From positions 35,268-99,267 of the forward strand of contig JADFNB010000006.1 in the NCBI GenBank assembly GCA_022563595.1: a DNA stretch of 64,000 bases, given 5' to 3'. Positions 19,590 to 28,194 of the stretch are shown in pieces. The position numbers and the translations under genes were made by a program. Each line of letters opens with the position of its first letter. Position 1 is the stretch's first letter. This DNA is from Gemmatimonadota bacterium (lineage in GTDB: Bacteria > Gemmatimonadota > Gemmatimonadetes > Gemmatimonadales > GWC2-71-9). The notes under the pieces are model-generated. The model was not told where the DNA came from. It worked only from the letters and a program-made list of their open reading frames with translations, and did no database searches.

Positions 19590-20039
19590 CTACTCGACCA
19601 GCGCCGCCAGGATCCGGCCGGTACTGGGTGAGCCGCGCTCGGCGAACAGGACCCGGCCGTCGCGCCCGATGAGGACCACGCTGCGACGGATATTCCGGCC
19701 GGCCGGCTTGAGGGCGCCGAACGCGTCGGCCACCGTTCGGTCCGGATCCGACAGTAACGGGAAGGGAAACCTGAGCTTGGCGACGTACTTGGCGTGACTC
19801 GCGACCCCGGCAGGGTTGACTCCGAAGGGCTGGACTGCGCGTGCCTGGAACTGGTCGATCTCATCGCGCACGGCGGAGAGCTGGCGGTTTCATCCAGGCG
19901 TGTTGTTGCCCGGATAGAATATCAGCACCGCGTGTCGGTCGAGCAGGACGTCACTCATGCGGTAGGTCGCGCCGTCGGACGCCTGAAGCTCGAAATCCGG
20001 GGCCTCGGACCCCACCGTGATCAGGTCACTGCCACTCAT
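19590..20039 (-). CDS. Peroxiredoxin (AhpC/TSA family) with in-frame TGA at the catalytic cysteine: putative selenoprotein
   Basis: Reading from the ATG at 20039 through a single TGA at 19892-19890 gives a 149-residue peroxiredoxin. The N-terminal half has VGSEAPDFELQASDGATYRM and FYPGNNTPG; codon 50 is TGA; it continues NRQLSAVRDEIDQF, VNPAGVASHAKYV and FPLLSDPDRTVADAFGALKP. The motif FYPGNNTPG-C-N is where this subfamily has its peroxidatic cysteine, so TGA most simply encodes selenocysteine (Sec50). No frame change occurs and the coding pattern is intact on both sides. A candidate SECIS hairpin lies just after the TGA. The start overlaps the PHP gene stop (TGATG), and trxB follows one gene downstream. 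Automatic callers would report only the fragment after the TGA. Confidence 0.8.
19860..19880 (-). promoter_or_regulatory. Candidate bacterial SECIS hairpin
   Basis: Just after the TGA the mRNA can fold as CUC-U-CCGC, loop CGU, then GCG-c-GA-u-GAG: about eight base pairs with two single-base bulges. Seventeen bases separate the UGA from the apical loop and the loop has G at its second position. Both fit the published bacterial SECIS consensus (16-37 bases, G in the first two loop positions). The fold was done by hand. Confidence 0.4.
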
Positions 20040-20890
20040 CAGCTCACCTCCGCCGGTCGGCGCTCAGCATGCAACCGTTCGATGCGTTCCAACCAATCGA
20101 TGGGCACTTCCACCGAGCCGAGCAGCGCTCGGTGCGGCTCCTCGGCTCCGGCGTCACCGTGCCAGTCAGAGCCGCCGGTCGGCAGCAGGTCGAACTCTTC
20201 CGCCAAGCGCGCGATGCGGGCGCTTGTCGGCTCGTCGTGCGACGGGTGCCGCACCTCGACCGCATCCAGCCCGATGTCGCGCAGCTGCTCCAGATTGGCT
20301 CTGACGGCACGGTCTTTCAAATGCGCGGCGGACGAAACGCCGCCGCACTGACGGATCAACGCGATCACGTCGGCCGCCGCCGGAAGATCCTTCGGGACGA
20401 ATGCGGGACGTTTCCAGCCCAGATAGCGGTCGAACGCTTCTCCGACGTCGCGTACCATTCCGCGTCTCACCAGCGCGCGGGCGGCATGCGGGCGGCCCAT
20501 GGCGCCGCCACGGGCCAGCTTCCCCACCTCCTCGAGCGTCACCGTGACACCGGTGCCATTCAGGCGTCGGACGATTTCCGCCATTCGCGTCGCCCGGCGG
20601 GACCGTTGGACGGAAAGAAACCGTTCCAGCTCGGCCTCAGCGTGCGGTAGGAAGTATCCCAGGAGATGCATCTCGCCCCACGACGCCTTGACGCTGAACT
20701 CACATCCCGCCACGACATGAACACCCGCAGCCCGGGCCGCCTGAGTGGCTTGAGGAAGACCGTCCAGAGAGTCGTGATCCGTCAACGCAATGGCGGCGAG
20801 CCCCACCGCGGCAGCCCGGCGCACGACATCCTCCGGGGCGTGCTCTCCGTCCGACGCGGTCGAGTGGACGTGCAGATCAACCCGCGTCAA
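20039..20890 (-). CDS. PHP-domain phosphoesterase (3',5'-nucleoside bisphosphate phosphatase-like)
   Basis: A 283-residue protein with the four PHP metal-binding motifs: VDLHVHSTASDG at the N-terminus, LTDHDSLDG near 37, VVAGCEFSV near 60 and GGSDWHGD near 245. A His in SSAAHLKD is also present. Family members (YciV/RNase AM) dephosphorylate pAp or process short RNA 5' ends using a trinuclear metal centre. The specific substrate is not fixed by sequence. The gene lies seven bases after a small unknown gene and its stop overlaps the peroxiredoxin start. If the peroxiredoxin is a selenoprotein, all these genes share one transcript. Confidence 0.88.
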   Translation of the reverse strand: MTRVDLHVHSTASDGEHAPEDVVRRAAAVGLAAIALTDHDSLDGLPQATQAARAAGVHVVAGCEFSVKASWGEMHLLGYFLPHAEAELERFLSVQRSRRATRMAEIVRRLNGTGVTVTLEEVGKLARGGAMGRPHAARALVRRGMVRDVGEAFDRYLGWKRPAFVPKDLPAAADVIALIRQCGGVSSAAHLKDRAVRANLEQLRDIGLDAVEVRHPSHDEPTSARIARLAEEFDLLPTGGSDWHGDAGAEEPHRALLGSVEVPIDWLERIERLHAERRPAEVS

Positions 20891-20896
20891 GTACCG

Positions 20897-21172
20897 CTAC
20901 TTCCGCTCGCGCCCGTACCCAGCGTCGGGACTGGTCCACGCTGGTTGGGACTGGTGGAAGAACTCGATCAGCCGCACGTCGGAGAGTTGCGCGAGCGACG
21001 CGTCGGGACGCCGCGCGCTCAGCGGCGAGTATCGCGCCACGCGCCGGACCCGTTCCGGGCCCGTACCCTTCTCGAAGACCAGGCCGAACTCGTCACGGTC
21101 GTATATCGTGACCCGTCCAGACGGATAGATGGCCCAGCGCTCGCCATCCACCACAATCGTGCGGCGTGCCAC
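20897..21172 (-). CDS. Conserved-looking 91-residue protein of unknown function
   Basis: The product begins MARRTIVVDGERWAIYPSGR and continues with beta-strand-like segments (VTIYDRDEFGLVFEKG, RRVARYSPLSARRPDASLAQ, DVRLIEFFHQSQPAW). It lacks a signal peptide, membrane segment or cysteine motif, so it is probably cytoplasmic. The frame is bounded by the E2 gene three bases upstream and the PHP gene six bases downstream, and has the same codon character, which supports it as real. I recognise no family. Confidence 0.65.
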   Translation of the reverse strand: MARRTIVVDGERWAIYPSGRVTIYDRDEFGLVFEKGTGPERVRRVARYSPLSARRPDASLAQLSDVRLIEFFHQSQPAWTSPDAGYGRERK

Positions 21173-21175
21173 CGG

Positions 21176-22531
21176 CTAGAGTGCCCCTTCCGCGAAGTTC
21201 TCGAGATCGTGTTTCACGTCCGCCATGAAGCGGTCGGCGTTGGCCCCATCAACTATCCGGTGGTCGTACGAGATCGAGAACATCGACATCATGCGAATGG
21301 CGATCACATCCTGACCGTCGTCGAGCGTCATCACTTTGGGACGCTTCTCGATCGCGCCCACGCCCAAGATCCCGACCTGGGGCTGATTGATGATGGGCAC
21401 CCCGATGTAGGAACCGAATACACCGGGATTGGTGATGGTGAAGGTTCCTTTCTGCACCTCATCGGGGTTCAACCGCTTGGTTCGGGCTCTCTCCGCCAGA
21501 TCCGCGATCTGCTTCGCCAGTCCCACAAGCGACAGCTCGTCCGCGTTTCTCACTACAGGAACGATGAGACCCCAATCGAGCGCCACAGCCATGCCGATAT
21601 TGATGGGATGGCGATAGATGATGGTGTCCCCGCTCACTGACGCGTTCAGGACCGGGTGACGACGGAGGTTGTCCGCGATCACCTTCGTGATGAACGCCAT
21701 GTAGGTGAGCTTCGCGCCGCGCGCCGCGTATTCCGCTTTCTTGGCTTGGCGCAATCTGGCAATGTGCGTGAAGTCTATCTCATAGAAGCTGGTGACGTGC
21801 GCGGACACACGCCGCGACATGACCATGTGATCCGCTGTGAGCTTGCGGATCTTGGTCATGGGCTCCACCCGGTCCCCAGGCCAGGCCTCCACGCTGGGGT
21901 GAATCACTGCGCCCGGCGCTGCGGGCACAGCCGGCGCCACGGCTGGAGCCGCTGGAGGACTCTCGATGAAGGCCAAGATGTCTTTCTTGGTCACGCGGCC
22001 GGCGTATCCCGTACCCGCGACCTGAGTGATGTCGATCTTGTGCTCGGCCGCGATCTTCCGCACCAGCGGCGTCGAGCGCGTCCGCAGCCGCTCCTCGAGC
22101 GTCTGCTCCCCGCCGTCACGCCCATCCGTGGCTGTGGGTGCCGCAGGGGAAGGAGACGGTCCGGGAACGGCTTCCGCCGTAGCGGCGGGCGCCACCACCG
22201 CGGGGGCGGGGGTGGAAGCGGGGACAGAGTCGGGGGCTCTCTCCGGCACCTTTTCTGCCGCCACCGTTTCCCCGGCCTGTACCGCCGCCACATCGGTCTC
22301 GATCACGGCAATCACCGTTTGCACTTCGACCGTCTCCCCTTCCGGCACCTTAATCTCCGCGAGCACGCCCCCGGCAGGGGCTGGGATCTCGGCGTCCACC
22401 TTGTCGGTCGAGATCTCGAGGATCACCTCGTCGCGCTTGACCTCGTCCCCGACCTGTTTCAGCCATTTGGAGACGGTGCCTTCGGCGATCGACTCGCCCA
22501 TCTGCGGCATGACGACGTCGACTCTGGACAT
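21176..22531 (-). CDS. Dihydrolipoyllysine-residue acyltransferase (E2) of a 2-oxoacid dehydrogenase complex
   Basis: A 451-residue E2 with an N-terminal lipoyl domain (VVMPQMGESIAEGTVSKWLK; lipoylated lysine in EISTDKVDAEIP near residue 43) and an Ala/Pro-rich linker (about 90-150). A peripheral subunit-binding domain follows (STPLVRKIAAEHKIDITQVA, about 155-190). The catalytic domain ends in SYDHRIVDGANADRFM. It transfers acyl groups from E1 to CoA and forms the core of the complex. The E1 subunits lie just upstream in the same orientation (23.0-25.0 kb), separated by an oppositely oriented small gene. Branched-chain 2-oxoacid dehydrogenase is the likeliest identity, but pyruvate dehydrogenase cannot be excluded. 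Confidence 0.93.
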   Translation of the reverse strand: MSRVDVVMPQMGESIAEGTVSKWLKQVGDEVKRDEVILEISTDKVDAEIPAPAGGVLAEIKVPEGETVEVQTVIAVIETDVAAVQAGETVAAEKVPERAPDSVPASTPAPAVVAPAATAEAVPGPSPSPAAPTATDGRDGGEQTLEERLRTRSTPLVRKIAAEHKIDITQVAGTGYAGRVTKKDILAFIESPPAAPAVAPAVPAAPGAVIHPSVEAWPGDRVEPMTKIRKLTADHMVMSRRVSAHVTSFYEIDFTHIARLRQAKKAEYAARGAKLTYMAFITKVIADNLRRHPVLNASVSGDTIIYRHPINIGMAVALDWGLIVPVVRNADELSLVGLAKQIADLAERARTKRLNPDEVQKGTFTITNPGVFGSYIGVPIINQPQVGILGVGAIEKRPKVMTLDDGQDVIAIRMMSMFSISYDHRIVDGANADRFMADVKHDLENFAEGAL

Positions 22532-22640
22532 GCAGCTTCTCTCCTCATACCCGCCGACCGGCGGCGGACGGAGTATAAATCGCCTCTCGGTGCAACGTTT
22601 CGTGTAGGGCTGTGTCCGCCGAGCGCGGCATCATTGCGGC

Positions 22641-23051
22641 ATGCGGTTCAAACAGCGAGCAACCAAATGGTGCCACGTCACCGTAACGACCTACCGACGC
22701 CGGAAGGTCTTTAAGATAGCCGCAACCGCGCGGTTCTGCGAGCGGGTCGTACGCGATGCCTGCGCCGAGCACGGGTGGCATGTGGACACGGTCGCAGTGC
22801 ACGCAGACACGATTCAGGCCCTGCTCGAAGTTCCCAAGGACGTGCGGCGAGGGACCGTGGTGCGGCGGCTCAAAGCCGCCGCCGCCGCCGTGATCCGCAC
22901 GCGCCCCATCTGTGACGCCGGCCGGCGCGTCTTCGAGACCGGGCATTGGTGCGCCGTAGTGGCCGACGGCGCCAAGGTGGCCGCGGTACGCCGGCACATC
23001 CGGCGACGTGCCGGCGGGGTCAGTACGCCAACAACCGGCGAGCGGCGCTGA
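22641..23051 (+). CDS. Y1/REP-associated transposase-like protein lacking the catalytic HUH motif
   Basis: A 136-residue protein oriented against its neighbours. Its N-terminus WCHVTVTTYRRRKVF resembles the opening strand of IS200/IS605-type Y1 transposases and REP-associated tyrosine transposases. ACAEHGWHVDTVAVHADTIQ and ALLEVPKD align with the segment that normally carries the two HUH histidines. Here those positions appear as T and Q, and I see no nucleophilic tyrosine near the C-terminus. It is therefore probably inactive as a transposase, whether domesticated or decaying. Its last 32 bases overlap the 3' end of the E1-beta gene. GC content matches the neighbours. Confidence 0.55.
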   Translation: MRFKQRATKWCHVTVTTYRRRKVFKIAATARFCERVVRDACAEHGWHVDTVAVHADTIQALLEVPKDVRRGTVVRRLKAAAAAVIRTRPICDAGRRVFETGHWCAVVADGAKVAAVRRHIRRRAGGVSTPTTGERR

Positions 23052-24000
23052 CTATATCGGCCGTCTGCGGGAGCACGTAGTCCTCGAGCGTCGGGGCATA
23101 TGGGATTGGCGTGTCGTGCGCCGTGACGCGGCGGACGGGGGCGTCGAGCCACTCGAACGCGCTCTCGTTGATACGGGCGGTGATCTCACCCGCGAGGCCA
23201 CCGGTGCGCGTGTCTTCGTGGACGATCAGCACCCTGTTGGTCTTCTTGGTGGAGGACATGATCGCCTCGTCGTCCATCGGGAGCAGCGTTCGCAGGTCGA
23301 GCACCTCGATCTCGGCGCGGTCCTCCTTGGCAACCTGTTCTGCCGCCTCGAGCGCTTTCCACACCAGCGCCGACCACGTGACGATGGTGAGATCGGTCCC
23401 CTCACGTGCCATCCGGGCCTTTCCGATAGGGGTGAGGATTTCCTCGCCCTCGGGAAGGTCCTCCTTGATGCGGCGATAGAGGAACTTGTGCTCGAAATAG
23501 ATCACCGGATCGTCGTCGCGAATCGCGGCCTTGATGAGACCCTTCGCATCCCGCGCGGTGGCGGGCGCGACCAGCTTCAACCCGGGCGTATGGAAGAACG
23601 CGGCCTCTGGCATCTGGGAGTGGAACGGCCCGCCCCTGACGTAGCCGCCCGACGGTCCGCGTACGACGATGGGCGTCGCAAGACCGGCACGGTAGCGCGC
23701 CGTAGCGACGTAGTTGGTGAGCATGTCGTACGCGCACGAGATGAAGTCGATGAACTGCATCTCGGCGATGGGCCTCAGGCCCATGTGCGCCGCACCCGCC
23801 GCAGCGCCGACGATCGCGGCCTCGCTGATCGGCGTGTCGATCACGCGCGACGGCCCGAACCGATCCAGAAAACCGTCGGTGACCTTGAACGCACCACCAT
23901 ATGCCCCGATGTCCTCTCCGAGGATGAAGACGCTCTCGTCGCGCTCCATCTCCTCCAACATCCCTTGGCGTAGGGCCTCGAGGTAGGTCACCTCAGGCAT
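23020..24000 (-). CDS. 2-oxoacid dehydrogenase E1 component, beta subunit
   Basis: A 326-residue transketolase-like subunit beginning MPEVTYLEALRQGMLEEMER at the ATG at 24000, overlapping the E1-alpha stop by eight bases. The open frame upstream of this is antisense-like and not coding. Conserved parts include VFILGEDIGAYGGAFKVTDG, DTPISEAAIVGAAAGAA, EMQFIDFISCAYDM, VVRGPSGGYVRGGPFHSQ and the C-terminal LPMDDEAIMSS and VLIVHEDTRTGG. With E1-alpha it binds TPP at the subunit interface and decarboxylates the 2-oxoacid substrate. PDH-beta and BCKDH-beta are not separable by eye. Confidence 0.93.
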   Translation of the reverse strand: MPEVTYLEALRQGMLEEMERDESVFILGEDIGAYGGAFKVTDGFLDRFGPSRVIDTPISEAAIVGAAAGAAHMGLRPIAEMQFIDFISCAYDMLTNYVATARYRAGLATPIVVRGPSGGYVRGGPFHSQMPEAAFFHTPGLKLVAPATARDAKGLIKAAIRDDDPVIYFEHKFLYRRIKEDLPEGEEILTPIGKARMAREGTDLTIVTWSALVWKALEAAEQVAKEDRAEIEVLDLRTLLPMDDEAIMSSTKKTNRVLIVHEDTRTGGLAGEITARINESAFEWLDAPVRRVTAHDTPIPYAPTLEDYVLPQTADIVSAARRLLAY

Positions 24001-25030
24001 CACGCCTCCGGAACCAGAGGACGTCGGCGGCGGGCGGATCCAGATAGACCGAGCGCAGCACCGTGTCCGGGGCAGCAACCGGGTCGTTCTCCGAATCGGC
24101 GACGGCACGGTCCAGTTCCTCGCTTACGCGATCGTCGATGGCGGCGATCCCGGCATCGTCGATCCAGGCGTTGTCCCGCAACTGCCGCGTATACCGCTCG
24201 ATCGGATCCCGTCCTTCCCAGGCGGCGATCTCTTCCCGCGGCTGGTATCGCTGATCGTCGTGCTCGGCGTGCCCCCTGCGCCGGTAGGTGACGAGTTCCA
24301 ACAGAGTCACTCCTTCACCCGCCCGCGCGCGCTCGACGGCGTGTTTCGTGGCCTCGTACACCGCGAGGACGTCGTTCCCATCCACCGTGCGGCCGGGAAT
24401 CCCGTAGGCACGCGCCTTGTCGGCGAGCCGCTCAACGGCCGTCTGCCGGCTGGTGGGTGTGGAATAGGCGTAACCGTTGTGTTCGACGATGACGACCAAG
24501 GGCACCCGCTGAACGGCCGCGAAGTTCACCCCCTCATGAAAGGCGCCTGTGCTGGTGGCGCCGTCCCCCACATACACCAGCCCGACACGAGGTTCGCGGC
24601 GGAGCCTGAACGACAACGCGATCCCCGCCATGACGGGCACCATGTCACCCAGATGCGAGATCTGGCCGAGGAACCCGAGCCGCAGGTCGTTGAAGTGGAT
24701 GTTCATCTCGCGGCCGGCCGTGGGGCTGGTTGCCTTCGCCATGTACTGTCGCAGGACCTCGACCGGCTTCGCCCCTTTTACCAGCATCGCCCCGAGGTTG
24801 CGGATCAACGGTGAGAGGATATCCCCCTCCGCGAGGGCATAGGCACTGGCGACGCTTTCCCCCTCTTGGCCGAGGGAACTGTAGAGCCCGCCGATCACCT
24901 TGCCCTGACGGTAGAGGTTGCGGAGCCGCTCCTCGAGCGATCGCGTCAGACGCAGGTAGTAGTAGATCTCGTGGAGCTGCTCCCGCGACAGCCCCGCCGG
25001 GATCACCCGCGTTTTCGCCGTGGTCGCCAC
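23993..25030 (-). CDS. 2-oxoacid dehydrogenase E1 component, alpha subunit
   Basis: A 345-residue subunit starting at a GTG (25030), one base past the CopZ-like gene stop, with GGAG a few bases upstream. The longer open frame upstream is the shadow of that gene. The TPP-binding motif runs from GDGATSTGAFHEG to EHNGYAYST near residues 155-190. LYSSLGQEGESVASAYAL, SHLGDMVPVMAG and the phosphorylation-loop-like YRRRGHAEHDD region are present. It carries out TPP-dependent decarboxylation of the 2-oxoacid and reductive acylation of E2 together with E1-beta. Confidence 0.92.
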   Translation of the reverse strand: MATTAKTRVIPAGLSREQLHEIYYYLRLTRSLEERLRNLYRQGKVIGGLYSSLGQEGESVASAYALAEGDILSPLIRNLGAMLVKGAKPVEVLRQYMAKATSPTAGREMNIHFNDLRLGFLGQISHLGDMVPVMAGIALSFRLRREPRVGLVYVGDGATSTGAFHEGVNFAAVQRVPLVVIVEHNGYAYSTPTSRQTAVERLADKARAYGIPGRTVDGNDVLAVYEATKHAVERARAGEGVTLLELVTYRRRGHAEHDDQRYQPREEIAAWEGRDPIERYTRQLRDNAWIDDAGIAAIDDRVSEELDRAVADSENDPVAAPDTVLRSVYLDPPAADVLWFRRRDA

Positions 25031-25031
25031 T

Positions 25032-25247
25032 CTACTCCACGACGCTGGCTTGGTAGCCCACCGCCGCGACCGCCGATACGTACTCGTCCGGCGACGCCTT
25101 GCCAGCGGTGTAGTCGACCTCCGCCTCGCCCTCGTCCAGGAACACAGCGGCGCCGAACGTACCCGCAACGCCTTTGAGCGCCTTCTCGACCGTCTGCTGA
25201 CAGTGGCCACAGGTCATGCCCGTGACCTTCAGCTTCAGGGAAGCCAT
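25032..25247 (-). CDS. copZ: Small heavy-metal-associated (HMA) copper-binding protein
   Basis: A 71-residue ferredoxin-like HMA domain with the copper site GMTCGHCQQTVEKAL (CxxC) near residue 10 and the typical C-terminal AVAAVGYQASVVE. CopZ-type chaperones bind Cu(I) and pass it to CopA. The adjacent CopA gene, two genes upstream in transcription, supports that role, although other HMA cargo is possible. The gene directly precedes E1-alpha. Confidence 0.88.
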   Translation of the reverse strand: MASLKLKVTGMTCGHCQQTVEKALKGVAGTFGAAVFLDEGEAEVDYTAGKASPDEYVSAVAAVGYQASVVE

Positions 25248-25351
25248 GCTGATTCCCCCACCGGTGATTAGTTAGGGAATGAAACGTGGACGGACGCTGG
25301 GAGGAATTCAAGGTACCGTCTCCGCCGCGGCGGCGACACCGGGACGAAAAG

Positions 25352-25639
25352 CTAGTATGCCCCGCGCACCACGTGTTCCTTGTGCACCTTCCGGTGCACA
25401 ATGCCGAGGAATCGCTTGGCGAGCTTGTCGATCTCGCTCTCTCCCACATCGTCCGTCGTGAGGGTGATGAGCGTGTAGTGGCCGCCCTCGGCCTTCACGG
25501 ACAGCGTGACCTCTCCGATCGCGCCGGTAAACGTCCGGCTGCGGTCTTGACCGCTCGATTGCATGCGTTGTCCAAAATAGCGATCGGCTTCCGCCAAGAC
25601 GTCGTCGATCGGCAGGGACGTTCGATGGAAATATCGCAT
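25352..25639 (-). CDS. 95-residue protein of unknown function in the copper module
   Basis: It begins MRYFHRTSLPIDDVLAEADR and shows an alternating alpha/beta pattern (RSRTFTGAIGEVTLSVKAEG, YTLITLTTDDVGESEIDK, LAKRFLGIVHRKVHKEHVV). It has no signal peptide and no CxxC motif; the histidines near the C-terminus might bind metal, but this is speculation. It sits six bases after the copA stop and before the copZ-like gene, so it is probably co-expressed with copper export genes. I recognise no family. Confidence 0.6.
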   Translation of the reverse strand: MRYFHRTSLPIDDVLAEADRYFGQRMQSSGQDRSRTFTGAIGEVTLSVKAEGGHYTLITLTTDDVGESEIDKLAKRFLGIVHRKVHKEHVVRGAY

Positions 25640-25644
25640 TGGCG

Positions 25645-28194
25645 CTAGGACGAGAAACTCGGTGTGAACCGTCGCAGCCGCAGGCTGTTGATGACGACGC
25701 TCAGGCTCGACATCGCCATCGCTGCGCTCGCGACGACCGGGCTCAGGAGGATGCCCAAGAACGGATACAACACTCCTGCGGCAATGGGTATCCCGAGGAC
25801 GTTGTAGATGAACGCGAAGAACAGGTTCATGCGGATCGTCTTCATCGTCTTGCGGGACAGCTCGATGGCGGTCACGACCGTACGGAGATCCCCACGGATG
25901 AGCGTGATGTCCGAGGCCTCGACTGCCACATCGGTTCCCGTCCCGATTGCGAATCCGACGTCCGCCTCGGCGAGCGCCGGAGCGTCGTTGATCCCGTCGC
26001 CGACCATCGCCACCCCCACTCGGTTGTCACGCAGCCGCCGGATCTCTGCGGCCTTGTCTGCGGGCGCCACTTCCGCTATGACTCGGTCGATACCGACCTC
26101 CTTGCCGACCAGACCCGCCGCCACCTTCGAGTCGCCGCTCAGGAGATGGAGTTCGAAACCCATCTCCTTGAGCCGCTCGATGGCCACCTTGGCGCTGGGT
26201 TTCACGGCATCGGCGACGACGAGCAGCCCCTGCACCGTGTCGTTCACGACCACCAGGATGGGCGAGCGACCGGCCAGAATGTGCTTGTCGGCATCTTTCC
26301 CGAGCGAGCCCATATCGATATTACGTTCGCGTGCGTGGCGGACGCTGATGACTTCCACCAGGTACTTGCCGACGAGGGCCCGTGCACCGCGGCCCTCCAT
26401 GGCAACGAACCGTTCCACCTGGGGGATCTCTGACGCCCGCTCCTTCGCCTTTCGCACTACTGCCTGGGCGATGGGGTGTTCGGACCGCGCCTCCACCGCG
26501 GCGGCTAGCGTCAAGATCTGCGATCCCGCGACGACGCTCCCGTCCGCCCGCTTGGCACCGAGGACGTGCGTGACCGTCGGCTTGCCAAGGGTGATCGTCC
26601 CGGTCTTGTCGAACACGATGGTGTCGATGCGCTGGAGTGCTTCGAGCGCTTCCCCGCCCCGGATCAACACGCCGTACTGGGCGCCTTTACCGGTCCCAAC
26701 CATAATCGCGGTCGGTGTGGCGAGGCCCAGCGCGCACGGGCATGCGATCACGAGCACGGTCACCATGGCGACCGTCCCGAACACGAGACCGGGCTGGGGC
26801 CCTAGAACAAACCAGAGCACGAATGTGGCGATCGCGACGGCGATCACGATGGGCACGAACACACCAGCCACCTTGTCCACCAGCGCCTGCACGGGCGCCT
26901 TACCGCCCTGCGCTTCCTCCACCAACCGCACGATCTGCGCGAGCGCCGTCTCCCTACCCACCGCCCTCGCCTCGAACACGAACGACCCTCTCCCATTCAT
27001 CGTACCGCCGACCACCTGGTCACCGGGTTCCTTCTCCACGGGCATCGGCTCGCCGGTGAGCATCGACTCGTCCACCGTCGACTCGCCATCGACGATGACT
27101 CCGTCGACCGGGATCGACTCCCCGGGTCGGACGATGACCCTGTCCCCGACCGTCAGCTCCTCGATCGGGATCTCGAGGTCCTCCCCACCCCGCTGGACCG
27201 TAGCGACCTTCGCACGCAGTGCCAGCAGGGCACGGATAGCTTCGGAGGTCCGGCCCTTGGCGCGCGCCTCGAGGAGCCGGCCCAGCAGGATGAACGCGAT
27301 GATGAAGCTGACTGACTCGAAGTAGACGTCGGCTTGCAGCCCGGCGCTCGTGAGCACCGACGGCCACACCGTCGCCAAGACCGAATACAGGAACGCGGCG
27401 CCCGTGCCGACGGCGATCAGCGTGTTCATGTCCGCCGAGCGGTGCTTGAACCCGCTCAGCGCGCCGCGGTAGAACTGGGCCCCGCTCCACAGCATCACCG
27501 GAACGGTGAGGACCAGCAACACGAGTTTCAACAGCTGCGGGCTCGTCTCGGCGAACTGGTAGAGCTGCGGCAGTAGCCCGCTCAACACGCGATCGAGCGG
27601 ATGCACGATCTTGGAGAACAGATCGTGTTGTACCCTCATCGAGCCGGACATCAGCGGCATCGACACGACCATCGACACGACCGCAACCACGGCAGCGACG
27701 ACGAACTTCCGCAGGATCCGCCTGGTCTCCGCCCGCCTGGTCACCCGCTCGCGCTCGACGGGATCCTCTTCCGGCACGGGCTCCGCCACCATGAAGCCGG
27801 CGCGCCCGACCGCCTCCTCCAGCTGCCGGGCCGTGACGAGTCCCGGCACGTACTCCACGCGAACCGTCTCGAGCGCCTGATTCGCAACCGCCGTGAGCAC
27901 ACCCTGAAGCTCGCGGATCTCTCCCTCCAGCCGCGCCGTCCCGCTGGCGTAGTGCAGTCCCTCGATGCGGAACTCGACTTCCGCCTTGGCGCAATCGTAC
28001 CCGGCCTCTCGCACGGCTTTCACCAGGTCGGCGACCTGGACCTCAGAGCTGTCGAGCGTGATCGTGGCCCGTGCAGTAGCGTAGTTGACGCTCGCGTCAC
28101 GAACCCCCGGATAGGCTTGCAGTCGCTGCTGCACCGTGATCGCGCACGCCCCGCAGGTCATGCCCTCTATCGGTAGCGTGATTCGACTAACCAT
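25645..28194 (-). CDS. copA: Copper-translocating P1B-type ATPase
   Basis: An 849-residue Cu(I)-exporting ATPase. The first N-terminal HMA domain has a CxxC site ([11 protein letters not shown], about residue 9). A second HMA-like stretch ([14 protein letters not shown], about 80) lacks the cysteines. Eight membrane segments follow, with the transport motif [11 protein letters not shown], the actuator TGEPMPVEK, the phosphorylated Asp in [20 protein letters not shown] and the hinge [12 protein letters not shown]. The downstream CopZ-like gene and the upstream cupredoxin gene (overlapping by eight bases) complete a copper-handling set. Confidence 0.95.
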   Translation of the reverse strand: MVSRITLPIEGMTCGACAITVQQRLQAYPGVRDASVNYATARATITLDSSEVQVADLVKAVREAGYDCAKAEVEFRIEGLHYASGTARLEGEIRELQGVLTAVANQALETVRVEYVPGLVTARQLEEAVGRAGFMVAEPVPEEDPVERERVTRRAETRRILRKFVVAAVVAVVSMVVSMPLMSGSMRVQHDLFSKIVHPLDRVLSGLLPQLYQFAETSPQLLKLVLLVLTVPVMLWSGAQFYRGALSGFKHRSADMNTLIAVGTGAAFLYSVLATVWPSVLTSAGLQADVYFESVSFIIAFILLGRLLEARAKGRTSEAIRALLALRAKVATVQRGGEDLEIPIEELTVGDRVIVRPGESIPVDGVIVDGESTVDESMLTGEPMPVEKEPGDQVVGGTMNGRGSFVFEARAVGRETALAQIVRLVEEAQGGKAPVQALVDKVAGVFVPIVIAVAIATFVLWFVLGPQPGLVFGTVAMVTVLVIACPCALGLATPTAIMVGTGKGAQYGVLIRGGEALEALQRIDTIVFDKTGTITLGKPTVTHVLGAKRADGSVVAGSQILTLAAAVEARSEHPIAQAVVRKAKERASEIPQVERFVAMEGRGARALVGKYLVEVISVRHARERNIDMGSLGKDADKHILAGRSPILVVVNDTVQGLLVVADAVKPSAKVAIERLKEMGFELHLLSGDSKVAAGLVGKEVGIDRVIAEVAPADKAAEIRRLRDNRVGVAMVGDGINDAPALAEADVGFAIGTGTDVAVEASDITLIRGDLRTVVTAIELSRKTMKTIRMNLFFAFIYNVLGIPIAAGVLYPFLGILLSPVVASAAMAMSSLSVVINSLRLRRFTPSFSS

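Noticed and set aside
19590..20039. Treating the peroxiredoxin as a simple nonsense pseudogene or as a short protein starting after the TGA.
   Set aside because: The TGA hits exactly the catalytic position, the flanking frame is intact, and the truncated form would lack the active site. Selenocysteine explains all of this better, though it remains unproven here.
22545..22997. Minus-strand frame of 150 codons opposite the Y1-like gene.
   Set aside because: No similarity or start signal; the plus strand has a transposase-like fold signature.
25808..27325. Plus-strand frame of 505 codons opposite copA.
   Set aside because: Composition is serine/threonine/arginine-biased as expected for a shadow frame, and the minus strand encodes an unmistakable P-type ATPase.
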